NCBI GenBank assembly: GCA_037953745.1
Contig: JBAKBP010003203.1
Location: 1 to 64,000 of the forward strand
DNA length: 64,000 nucleotides
DNA from: Lithodes maja
Lineage: Eukaryota > Arthropoda > Malacostraca > Decapoda > Lithodidae
Direction of reading: 5' to 3'
Within the stretch, counting starts at the first letter, position 1. The number at the start of each line of letters is the position of its first letter. A program made the position numbers and the translations under genes. The notes under the pieces were generated by a model. The model saw nothing but the letters and a program-made list of their open reading frames with translations. It ran no database searches and had not been told where the DNA came from. Positions 1-9,163 of the stretch are shown in pieces.

Positions 1-1198
1 CTGTATGCGCCCTACGCAACAGAACTCCGGACACAGCAGCAAAACGACAGTGCAGTTAATTGATACATGAAAGTATTAATAGTGTTGTCTTGTGTGTGAG
101 TAATGTGTACTGTAAAGTGTTACATACATAAACTTAAAGAGAGCTGCAATGCATAGTAAAATAAAGATATAACCCACTCATCATCCCCATGTGTTTCTAG
201 CTAGCAGGCCAAGTCACAGGAACAACGAGTCCCAGCACCGAAAGCGAGAACCCAGGAAAAGACTGCAGAGAACACAAGGACAGATAAATTACGTTACTCT
301 ACTATACCGGCACTACGAGCGAGCTGTAGTCTCTGGTACTACACTCGCTCCTGGCTCGGTAGGCAAATCAAGGCTAAGTCCTCGCCCCTCTACAGACAAC
401 TCCTGGGCATGGTCGGGCTCTTACACATGGCACTAGTCTAGTCACAAATTGGATGATGAGCTGGGCATATAACTCGTGAACATGTAGAACGTTCACCAAC
501 TATCCTCATCAAGAAGATCGCTGTTCACATTAACCCCTTAAATCTAATACATGTAAATATATGCTTGTCCTAAGAGTAATACGAGAGGTGAGTGCTGAAA
601 CTCCTTTAGAACCTCAAGGGAAGGGTATGCATTTAAATAGAGAGAAGAATGAAATGAGAGTAATGTCGTCAGAGAGAAAGAGTGCAAACCGTGAGAAATT
701 GGGAGAGAGGGCAAGGGATGTTAGAATCTCAAAGGTTCTAGGCAACCTGATCATGGAACACACAGCGAGCCTCCATGCAATGTGCAGTACGACAACATGG
801 GCAGCCAGGCAGCATATGCAGGCGGCAATGTACTACCAACCCTGTCGCACCTAGCTATGAAGCGCAGGGCTGCCAACCGGTCCATACGTCTGGGCAACCA
901 TTGCTACCCTCTCGCTCTGAAGTCTAACTCACTCTCTCTCTCTGAATTCCTATTGTCTCATCTATCAACTTCTCTATTGATACTACATATTAAATGGAAG
1001 GTCTCGACATGGCTTAAAACAAAACCCACCACTGGTTAGCAAATGACGAGACCTTTGCAGAGATACAAAGAACATAGTTTATACGTTGTCACACTCAATA
1101 TAAGCAGCCAGCACGGTACACGTTACCCCACCGTGACGGTACAGTGGAGTACCAAGGAGTACAATCAGGTTGCGTTGCTACGCACTGGGTGCGTCACA
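1..1198 (-). repeat. 3' LTR of the Gmr1-like element (partial)
   Basis: This matches 7418-8614 base for base apart from eleven single-base length differences. It ends with GTCACA at 1198, directly followed by the C/G run of the polypurine tract. In element orientation the LTR begins TGTGACGCACC. Only about two thirds of the LTR is inside the window. No coding capacity is credible here; the short open frames in it are not conserved in frame between the two copies. Confidence 0.92.
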
Positions 1199-1478
1199 GC
1201 CCCCCCAAGATTTTAGATAATCGACCTTAGAAGCATTATCAAAATCTGACAGGCAACCAACCGACCTGCTACCCTTAGCTGCCACTAATTGCAAAAGGTG
1301 CACAACAACTGAAGTGTGAATTATACATAAAACACAATATCGCATGCATCATGCTACAACAATAAAGACTTACAAAACTAAAAAAAAAATTCTCGTTTAT
1401 TTTATTGTTTTATAATCTTTTTGGACGGCGTTATGATAGCCTAATTTTACTCCTGCTCAACCCACACACCGTGCACGA
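1199..1478 (-). other. Polypurine tract and 3' untranslated segment of the Gmr1-like element
   Basis: Read on the minus strand, the sequence next to the LTR is TCTTGGGGGGGC, a typical plus-strand primer tract immediately before the LTR start TGTGACG. The rest, up to the polyprotein stop at 1479, is AT-rich with a short A-run near 1380 and no further ORF. Confidence 0.75.
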
Positions 1479-4400
1479 CTATCCTGGATCATCAACCCTT
1501 GATAGACAATCTGCTATCACGTTCTCACTCCCGGCAATATGCTGAATGTTGAGATTATACTCTTGGAGCATTAGGGACCACCTGGTCAACCGCATATTCC
1601 GATTGTGAAACTGATTTAGGAATTTCAAGGGATGATGGTCCGTATAAATCGTCACTACCGGGCCGTAGGCTGGAACATAAACTTCGAAATGTTTGAGCGA
1701 CAAAACGATAGCAAGAAGCTCCTTCTCTATAGTCGAGTAATTCCTTTGTGCCGAATTAAACTTGCGAGAAAAGAAGCTCACTGGGTGTTCCAAGCCCTCG
1801 GAATCAGTCTGCAGTAACACTGCCCCGGCACCCACACCGCTGGCATCAGTCGCCAGCTGAAAACTCCTGGAGAAGTCTGGGGCTCTCAAAATCGGATGTG
1901 TACACAGCAGGTGCTTGACTAGGTCGAAAGCCCTCTGACACTCCGCAGCCCAACAGAACTTCACTGACTTCGACAGTAGATCAGTTAACGGTGCTAAGAC
2001 AGTAGAGTATCCCCGGATGAAGCGCCTATAATAGCCTATCATACCTAGGAACCGCATGACCTGGCGCTTAGTGGTGGGCCTGGGAAACATATTGATAGCC
2101 TGTATCTTGCTCAGGGGGGGGCACACCCGGCCTAACCCGACCACGAAGCCAAGATACTGCACAGTAGCCTTTACAAACTCGCACTTCCTCAGGTTCACCA
2201 CCAGCCCAGCATCGTGCAACTTCCCAAACAGGGTCTCTAAGTGCCTTAGGTGATTTTCAAAATTGTCATCATACACTATCACGTCATCAAGGTAGACCGT
2301 GCAGTTAGGGATTTCGTCACAAATATCGTTCATCAGGTTCTGAAACGTGGCAGGTGCGTTCTTAAGCCCATAAGGCATTACGTTACATTGGTAGGTCTTG
2401 CCATCTACCACAAAACCACAAACTTGCTTAGCTCGGTCCGACAGGGGTACTTGCCAGTAGCCTTTTACAAGATCAATTTTAGTAAGGTACTTTGCATTCC
2501 CTATCTTGTCCACGCTGTCGTCAACTCGAGGCAAAGGGTAAGGGTTGGTAGTGGTCAAGCCATTTAGCCTACGAAAATCTATGCAGAACCGCACCTTGCC
2601 GTCAGGTTTTGGCTGCAACGTGACGGGTGATGTCCACTTCACATAACCTTCAGTGATCATCCCTCTCTCAACCATGTACTTTAACTCCTCCCGTAAAGCT
2701 GGCAACTTTACCGGGGGCACACGGTAGGGCACTGACTTGAAGGGCACATTATCACCGACGTCCACGTCGTGCGTTACCTGAGTAGTGAGACCTGGGTGTT
2801 CGGCGAAAACAGAGGGGTATGACCTGAACAGGCCTAGGACAGCAGCACCCTGGTGCTCAGGCAGGTGACTTACAGCTTGCCTAGCCTCTTGTTCAGTATT
2901 CCCCGCCCACTGTTCCGCGGAAATGACACAGTCCCAGCTATCCTCCTCAGCAGCATGACTGTCCCCACCTCCTTCTCCACCCTGGCCGCTGCAGGCCAGC
3001 ACAGGGACAGTGAGAGGCTCTGAGGGGCGTCTCACATACTCTTTCATGAGGTTAACATGACATAACTGATGTTTTTTTCTACGGTCAGGTGTTGCAACGA
3101 GATAATCAAGGTCGGACAGTTTCTTAGCCACCACATACGGCCCAATAAACTTGGCAGAAAGGGGGTGTCCAGGCAAAGGTAAAAGCAACATTACCTCCTG
3201 ACCCACCGAAAACTCCCGAAGCTTCACCTTGGCGTCATACTGGTGCTTCATGACCGCCTGTGCATTAACCAAGTTATTACCTGCCGCTGCCATGCAACCT
3301 ATAAGTCTCTCCCGGCTCTCAAGGATATATTTAAGTACAGACCCCGGCTTCTCTTCGCCCTCCCAGATCTCTTTCACCATACTTAAAGGTCCTCTCACAT
3401 TATGGCCAAAGACTAGTTGATTTGGACTGAACCCCAGGCTCTCTCCTGGGACTTCACGTGCAGCGAACAGAACATACGGCAGACCCAAATCCCAATCAGT
3501 GTCATGTTCTGCACAGTAACAGCGTAGCATACTCTTCAGGGTCGAGTGCCACCGCTCCAAGACTCCCTGACTCTCGGGATGGTAGGCTGACGACACTACA
3601 GAACATATACCGTGCAACTGAAGGGTTTGCTTGAACAATTTGGATGTAAAATTGCTCCCCTGGTCTGACTGCACCTCACGTGGAAATCCATAACGGGAAC
3701 AGAACAATAATAAGTTTTTAACAACTGCCTTTGCCGAGCCGTTTCTCATGGGGTATGCGTCCGGGTATCTCGTAGCCACATCCATGATTGTCAACAGGAA
3801 TTTATTGCCACTACTAGTAGGCGGGAAAGGGCCAACCAAATCTACTACAACTTTGCTGAACGGAGGCCCGGTGACAGGTATGGGAAACAAAGGTGCCTTC
3901 GGGATTGTCCGGTTAGGCTTCCCCGTTGTCTGGCAGGTCGCACACCCAGCCACCCATGCACAGACATCAGCCTTGACCCCAGGCCACCAGAAAAACCTGC
4001 CCAATGCCGCCAATGTTTTTGTTACCCCCAAATGACCCGCCACCGGCACATCATGCGCCAGACACAATAAGGACTCTCTATACTTATTTGGAACAACCAC
4101 CTGGTCTACTACCCTCGCACCGCCCTCCCACTTCGATTTGGGGTCTAGAAATCTGCGGTACAATATCCTGTTGAGCCTAAAGAAATCTCCCGGCTTCGCA
4201 TCCCCATCTTCCTCCAACTCTATGGCACCATTGCTATAACGAGCTAGGCTAGCGTCTTGCAGCTGCTGCTCACTAATGTCCCTGGGCGTCAATGCATCAA
4301 GATGGTTTTGTAATAAGACATTACCCCGGCTAGTAGGCTCTACTGCCTTAGTGGCTCTCGCTACAGCTCTTGCCTCACGCGAAGTCTTACCCAACTCTGC

Positions 4401-6578
4401 CTTGTTACACACCATATCTGGGCCAGAGTCAACTCCCGTGTTTATTATAGGTCCAAGTACCGAATCACCGAGAAGTGCAGCAGAATCAATGTCCCTTTTC
4501 CTGCCCTTAGCAACCTTCTCCTGATCCTTCCTCCACTGTCCCCGAGGTTGAGTGCTAGGCTGTGCAGGAGCCGCAGAGCGAGATCGGGTTACCACACAGG
4601 CCATCTCATCCTGTTGGCACCTCCCAACCCATTCCCGATTCTCACCATCCACGTCGGCCGCCCTCTCGGCAACGACTAAGGGTGGAGTCCCGGAAGTGGG
4701 CACCGCAAAGTCGTTGCCGAGAAGAAGGTCGACGCCCTCAACTGGCAAACACTCAACGATCCCTACATCCAGCTCCCTGCACACCTCTCCCACTCTCAAC
4801 TCCAACCTCACAAGTGGGTATGACCTCGTAGCATTTATACCCTGCACCACAACAACTCTGGCCGCATTTATCGGTTTCCCTGTGAAGTTCCTCAACAAAG
4901 TTTGCGAAGCCCCCGTATCCCTCAGCAAGTCAACCCTCCGTAGTTCACTCCCCCAGCTCACAAACCCATGCCCCCGATGGCTACAGAAAGTGTCCCGGAC
5001 AGGTGTCGAGCCTTCCGTACGCTTCTTTACCGCGTGTGCCTCAGCTGCTGACAACCTACCCCGGGCAGTTGCTGCAGCCTTCAGAGACACACCGATACTG
5101 TGAACCAATGACACCGGCTTAGCGGGAGTGTTACTAGGGCACTCACGTGAATAATGGCCTAGCTTCTGACATTTGTAACATTTCACATCCCCAATGGGCT
5201 TCTTCCCTTGTGCGGGCGAAGAAGGGGCCTGACCTTTAGTAAACGGGAGAGGCTTGTGTTTGTAGGTGTTATTAGGTGCAATGCATTTAGTGTGGTTATG
5301 TGTGTCATAGGATTTGTTATTATCGAAAACTCTGGTGGGTGGGGTATAGCGCCCCTTCTGCCCTGACTCAGCCCTCTGAGCGGCACCGCAACCACGAATC
5401 AATGATAATCTGAGGTCTGCCATCTTGGCAGCCTCCTCTACTGTCTTGGGACATTTTTCCTTAATGTTCAGCGTTAGATCGGTTCCAGTACATTGGTAAA
5501 ACTGTTCCAGATAGAAAAGTTGCTTAATTTCCTCAGCCGACTCTGCGTGCTCGGACCGAAACCAGTTATTACCTGCATCTGTTAAGTCCCGTGCGTGCTC
5601 CATAAAACTGACGTCGCTCTTCTTATTCACGCCACGGAACTTCAATCTATAAGTTTCGGGTTGCAGTTCGTAGGCCCGGAGCACAGCCTCCTTCACCAGT
5701 CCATACACTACACTCTCGTCCAGTGACAGTGCATCGTAGGCTTTCAACCCCTTACCCACTAGACGTGATGAAACTAATGCTGCCCATTTAACCTCCGGCC
5801 AGTCATACTCACGACACTTCTTTTCGAAACGAGCAAAAAACTCAGTCACTGCTGTCTCATCAAATGCGGGTACTAACTTAATTAAATGCGAAAGTGAGTC
5901 TGTAACCCGGTGCCCACCACCGAGATGACGCCCCGTGGTCTCTACTCTAGACTTCTCGACATCCATTTCAGCCTGGTACCTGGTTGCATCCTGATTGGCT
6001 TGGATTCTAGCAACCTCTATGCGTTCTATACTAGCCTGTTGTATCTGAGTCTCCTGCAGCTTAAACTTAGCTAGTTCTATCTGGAATAACATCTCAGGAG
6101 ACAGGCCTGGGGGGGGAGAGCACAAAATGGGGGATCCACACCGAGACGTGTTTACGGGTAAGCCAGCTTGCCCTTGAGAACCCTCCTGCTGCATCGTGCT
6201 AAGACTCGCTGGCTGAGGGCCCAGCTCAGGGGTAGAGTGGAATGGAGGCTTGGAGGGAACCCCCCAAGACCCCACTCCACCCACCGCCCCATCGCCATCA
6301 CCCAACAAACATGCCACCAAATTCTTCTTGGGCCAACTGTCAGGACAGTCCCGCCCCAAAACCGTAGCTAAACAGCGAAGACCGTAACAATCAATAGCCT
6401 GCAGGCGCTGTTCGGTCAAAGGTGTCTGCAAAAATGCCCGGGCATCCCTCTCTCCACTTATAACACTCCCCTCCCCAAACATCTGTTGTACTTGCTGGTT
6501 ACTAGGCTGTACCGTGTTATCCTCCCCCGTAAATGATGAGTCATTAGACATAGTGCTGGTTATACAATTGCTGTTCAT
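1479..6578 (-). CDS. Intact gag-pol polyprotein, integrase before reverse transcriptase, SCAN-like capsid
   Basis: A single 1699-residue ORF without stops. Domains in order: a low-complexity N-terminus with a Q/E-rich helix (about 160-215); a capsid region (about 225-395) whose second part (298-395) has the SCAN pattern, with YRLKFR, a W at 339, the helix IKQLFYLEQF and an EEAAKMAD end; a CCHC knuckle (467-480); an aspartic protease (DTGAS at 554, LLGND near 620); integrase with an HHCC zinc region (about 841-882) and DD35E residues D913, D972 and E1008; a GPY module (1146-1148); reverse transcriptase with YLDD (1429-1432); and RNase H (D1578, E1618, D1647, D1690). D972 and E1008 are exactly 35 residues apart. 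Known: Gmr1 elements carry integrase upstream of RT, and the vertebrate SCAN domain has been traced to a Gmr1-like capsid. No second integrase follows RNase H. All catalytic residues that I can check are present. Confidence 0.93.
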   Translation of the reverse strand: MNSNCITSTMSNDSSFTGEDNTVQPSNQQVQQMFGEGSVISGERDARAFLQTPLTEQRLQAIDCYGLRCLATVLGRDCPDSWPKKNLVACLLGDGDGAVGGVGSWGVPSKPPFHSTPELGPQPASLSTMQQEGSQGQAGLPVNTSRCGSPILCSPPPGLSPEMLFQIELAKFKLQETQIQQASIERIEVARIQANQDATRYQAEMDVEKSRVETTGRHLGGGHRVTDSLSHLIKLVPAFDETAVTEFFARFEKKCREYDWPEVKWAALVSSRLVGKGLKAYDALSLDESVVYGLVKEAVLRAYELQPETYRLKFRGVNKKSDVSFMEHARDLTDAGNNWFRSEHAESAEEIKQLFYLEQFYQCTGTDLTLNIKEKCPKTVEEAAKMADLRLSLIRGCGAAQRAESGQKGRYTPPTRVFDNNKSYDTHNHTKCIAPNNTYKHKPLPFTKGQAPSSPAQGKKPIGDVKCYKCQKLGHYSRECPSNTPAKPVSLVHSIGVSLKAAATARGRLSAAEAHAVKKRTEGSTPVRDTFCSHRGHGFVSWGSELRRVDLLRDTGASQTLLRNFTGKPINAARVVVVQGINATRSYPLVRLELRVGEVCRELDVGIVECLPVEGVDLLLGNDFAVPTSGTPPLVVAERAADVDGENREWVGRCQQDEMACVVTRSRSAAPAQPSTQPRGQWRKDQEKVAKGRKRDIDSAALLGDSVLGPIINTGVDSGPDMVCNKAELGKTSREARAVARATKAVEPTSRGNVLLQNHLDALTPRDISEQQLQDASLARYSNGAIELEEDGDAKPGDFFRLNRILYRRFLDPKSKWEGGARVVDQVVVPNKYRESLLCLAHDVPVAGHLGVTKTLAALGRFFWWPGVKADVCAWVAGCATCQTTGKPNRTIPKAPLFPIPVTGPPFSKVVVDLVGPFPPTSSGNKFLLTIMDVATRYPDAYPMRNGSAKAVVKNLLLFCSRYGFPREVQSDQGSNFTSKLFKQTLQLHGICSVVSSAYHPESQGVLERWHSTLKSMLRCYCAEHDTDWDLGLPYVLFAAREVPGESLGFSPNQLVFGHNVRGPLSMVKEIWEGEEKPGSVLKYILESRERLIGCMAAAGNNLVNAQAVMKHQYDAKVKLREFSVGQEVMLLLPLPGHPLSAKFIGPYVVAKKLSDLDYLVATPDRRKKHQLCHVNLMKEYVRRPSEPLTVPVLACSGQGGEGGGDSHAAEEDSWDCVISAEQWAGNTEQEARQAVSHLPEHQGAAVLGLFRSYPSVFAEHPGLTTQVTHDVDVGDNVPFKSVPYRVPPVKLPALREELKYMVERGMITEGYVKWTSPVTLQPKPDGKVRFCIDFRRLNGLTTTNPYPLPRVDDSVDKIGNAKYLTKIDLVKGYWQVPLSDRAKQVCGFVVDGKTYQCNVMPYGLKNAPATFQNLMNDICDEIPNCTVYLDDVIVYDDNFENHLRHLETLFGKLHDAGLVVNLRKCEFVKATVQYLGFVVGLGRVCPPLSKIQAINMFPRPTTKRQVMRFLGMIGYYRRFIRGYSTVLAPLTDLLSKSVKFCWAAECQRAFDLVKHLLCTHPILRAPDFSRSFQLATDASGVGAGAVLLQTDSEGLEHPVSFFSRKFNSAQRNYSTIEKELLAIVLSLKHFEVYVPAYGPVVTIYTDHHPLKFLNQFHNRNMRLTRWSLMLQEYNLNIQHIAGSENVIADCLSRVDDPG

Positions 6579-6822
6579 AAAAAAAAAGAAGTGCTTATTA
6601 CTAATTGCAGTCTCGACTCACAAAATGTTAAAAGATGCTTGAATGACTCTACTCTAGACACCCCCAACGAAACAATCTGCAAGTCCACCAATACAATAAT
6701 GACACAATAAAAATTCCTCCAATATGCAAGAAAATTCTAGCCAGCTCTACTAGGTAGCATAGAATAGTTCTCCAAAAAACATGTGATAGGATACTACTGA
6801 ATCTTGTGCAAGGTCGCCATTT
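6579..6822 (-). other. 5' leader with primer binding site
   Basis: On the minus strand, two or three bases inside the LTR end (GTAACA), comes TGGCGACCTTGCACAAG (about 6819 down to 6802). This starts with the TGG expected of a sequence complementary to a tRNA 3' CCA end. The placement also fixes the LTR boundary at 6823. The priming tRNA is not identified. The remaining bases lead to the polyprotein start at 6578. Confidence 0.7.
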
Positions 6823-8614
6823 TGTTACGGCTGGATCGGCAATACATATTCGGGATTCTTGATCGTAGGACAGAAATGGCTTATGTGACAACGACACGCT
6901 CGATTCCAGTCCCAAATACTATATGCTCCAGACAACAAAAGCACCAACGCCCTACAGAGTTATTGTCTATGGTAACGAGGTACCTTAACTCGGCGAAAGT
7001 GTACAACAGGGGTAGGCTATGAGGCTAAACTCCCTCAGACATTTATAGGTTACGTTATTACTAAAGAAATGCAATACTCAAGAAACTACGTTAATATTAA
7101 GCCTCTAATAATGTAGAATAGAAGCAGGCTAAAGATATGACAGTGAAATGCTAAATGACAAATGTACACGCCTACTTGAAAGCGCGTGCACTAGAATAAC
7201 TGTCCCCTACTAACATGCACTAGCATGTAGCATACAAGAGGTTCATGATCCAGTAGATACCTAATAATACACATGGAAGGAACATAAATAGTAGTCACTT
7301 ATTGTAATAATGAATCTATACTTGGAATAACTAAAAGGTTGCAGGCAACAGTACTGCGCCGGTAGCCTACTACCGCATAGGCTACTTCGCTTCTCTCACT
7401 CTGTCTCCCCTATGAGTCTGTATGCGCCCTACGCAACAGAACTCCGGACACAGCAGCAAAACGACAGTGCAGTTAATTGATACATGAAAGTATTAATAGT
7501 GTTGTCTTGTGTGTGAGTAATGTGTACTGTAAAGTGTTACATACATAAACTTAAAGAGAGCTGCAATGCATAGTAAAATAAAAGATATAACCCACTCATC
7601 ATCCCCATGTGTTCTAGCTAGCAGGCCAAGTCACAGGAACAACGAGTCCCAGCACCGAAAGCGAGAACCCAGGAAAAGACTGCAGAGAACACAAGGACAG
7701 ATAAATTACGTTACTCTACTATACCGGCACTACGAGCGAGCTGTAGTCTCTGGTACTACACTCGCTCCTGGCTCGGTAGGCAAATCAAGGCTAAGTCCTC
7801 GCCCCTCTACAGACAACTCCTGGGCATGGTCGGGCTCTTACACATGGCACTAGTCTAGTCACAAATTGGATGATGAGCTGGGCATATAACTCGTGAACAT
7901 GTAGAACGTTCACCAACTATCCTCATCAAGAAGATCGCTGTTCACATTAACCCCTTAAATCTAATACATGTAAATATATGCTTGTCCTAAGAGTAATACG
8001 AGAGGTGAGTGCTGAAAACTCCTTTAGAACCTCAAGGGAAGGGTATGCATTTAAATAGAGAGAAGAATGAAATGAGAGTAATGTCGTCAGAGAGAAAGAG
8101 TGCAACCGTGAGAAATTGGAGAGAGGGCAAGGGATGTTAGAATCTCAAAGGTTCTAGGCAACCTGATCATGGAACACACAGCGAGCCTCCATGCAATGTG
8201 CAGTACGACAACATGGGCAGCCCAGGCAGCATATGCAGGCGGCAATGTACTACCAACCCTGTCGCACCTAGCTATAAGCGCAGGGCTGCCAAACCGGTCC
8301 ATACGTCTGGCAACCATTGCTACCCTCTCGCTCTGAAGTCTAACTCACTCTCTCTCTCTGAATTCCTATTGTCTCATCTATCAACTTCTCTATTGATACT
8401 ACATATTAAATGGAAGGTCTCGACATGGCTTAAAACAAAACCCACCACTGGTTAGCAAATGACGAGACCTTTGCAGAGATACAAAGAACATAGTTATACG
8501 TTGTCACACTCAATATAAGCAGCCAGCACGGTTACACGTTACCCCACCGTGACGGTACAGTGGAGTACCAAGGAGTACAATCAGGTTGCGTTGCTACGCA
8601 CTGGGTGCGTCACA
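6823..8614 (-). repeat. 5' LTR of the Gmr1-like element (complete, about 1792 bp)
   Basis: On the plus strand it runs from TGTTACGG (6823) to GCGTCACA (8614), so in element orientation it is TGTGACG...CGTAACA. The right two thirds match the partial copy at 1-1198. The left boundary is inferred from the primer binding site because the other copy is cut by the window. Confidence 0.8.
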
Positions 8615-8621
8615 CTGTATA

Positions 8622-8832
8622 TTAACCCTTGGAATACCAGCGACGTCTTTTCAATTTCATTCTAGCTATATTTAGACGATATTATACAGCTTAGGAAGGA
8701 TCTGTGATAGTTAAAATGGTTGGTTGAGATAGTTTGAAGCCTTATTATCGCTAGCTTTCCGAAGCTGCATAAAATCGCGTAATAGTTGCTAGAATAGGAA
8801 GAAAAGGACGTCGCCGGTACAGTATGGGTTAA
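8622..8832. mobile_element. Short palindromic piggyBac-type miniature element
   Basis: A 211-bp segment bounded by TTAA on both sides with inner ends CCCTTGGAATACCAGCGACGTC and its imperfect complement ending GGG. The middle (TTAGACG...CAGCTTAGGAAGG) is also mirrored near 8755-8800, so the whole unit can fold back. TTAA targets and CCC/GGG ends are the signature of piggyBac transposition. Non-coding. A diverged second copy lies 120 bp downstream. Confidence 0.72.
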
Positions 8833-8950
8833 TACATGTTCTTATCATTAATAATATTACCTGATGCAGATGTTGCAAATAGAACTACTCGTATACCCCA
8901 GCACTGCAAGATGATGCAGATTATATCATACCTGTATTATCTAAAGAGTG

Positions 8951-9163
8951 TTAACCCCTTGAAGCTCTGATGCGTTTTAGCACTTTATTTTGCTATCGTT
9001 AGACGATTTTATGCAGCTTAGGAAGGATCTGTGGTTATTAAAAGGGTAAAGACTAGCTCGATCAACCTTCTGACTTCCATATACCCTTCCTAATCTGAAT
9101 AAAATTGTCTAATAATTACCATAACACAGAACAGAAATGCGTATCAGATCTTGAAAGGGTTAA
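8951..9163. mobile_element. Second short palindromic piggyBac-type miniature element
   Basis: TTAA at both ends, inner ends CCCCTTGAAGCTCTGATGCG and a complementary ...CGTATCAGATCTTGAAAGGG. It shares the central CAGCTTAGGAAGGATCTGTG motif with the copy at 8622-8832 but is clearly diverged. Non-coding foldback. Confidence 0.72.

Larger units (their letters stand above)
1..8614 (-). mobile_element. Gmr1-like Ty3/gypsy LTR retrotransposon, 3' LTR cut by window edge
   Basis: Two near-identical long direct repeats (1-1198 and the matching part of 6823-8614) flank a single long minus-strand polyprotein. On the minus strand the order is 5' LTR (8614 to 6823), primer-binding-site-like TGGCGACC just inside it, gag-pol (6578 to 1479), a G-run polypurine tract next to position 1199, then the 3' LTR. 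The 3' LTR lacks about 596 bases because the window begins inside it, so the left target duplication cannot be seen. The bases after the outer end at 8614 are ctgt. Integrase upstream of reverse transcriptase is the published hallmark of the Gmr1 group of gypsy elements. The unbroken ORF and the near-identical LTRs indicate a young insertion. Confidence 0.9.

Noticed and set aside
191..1039. Short open frames in the LTRs (repeated at 7566-8455)
   Set aside because: They change length and frame between the two LTR copies because of single-base indels and have no protein features.
1632..6371. Plus-strand open frames across the gypsy polyprotein
   Set aside because: They are antisense shadows of the intact minus-strand polyprotein.
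7418..8614. Setting the gypsy LTR at 7419-8614 (TGTATGCG...GTCACA)
   Set aside because: No primer binding site adjoins 7418. The TGG-starting site at about 6819 and the window edge at position 1 show that the visible repeat is just the part of a longer LTR that falls inside the window.
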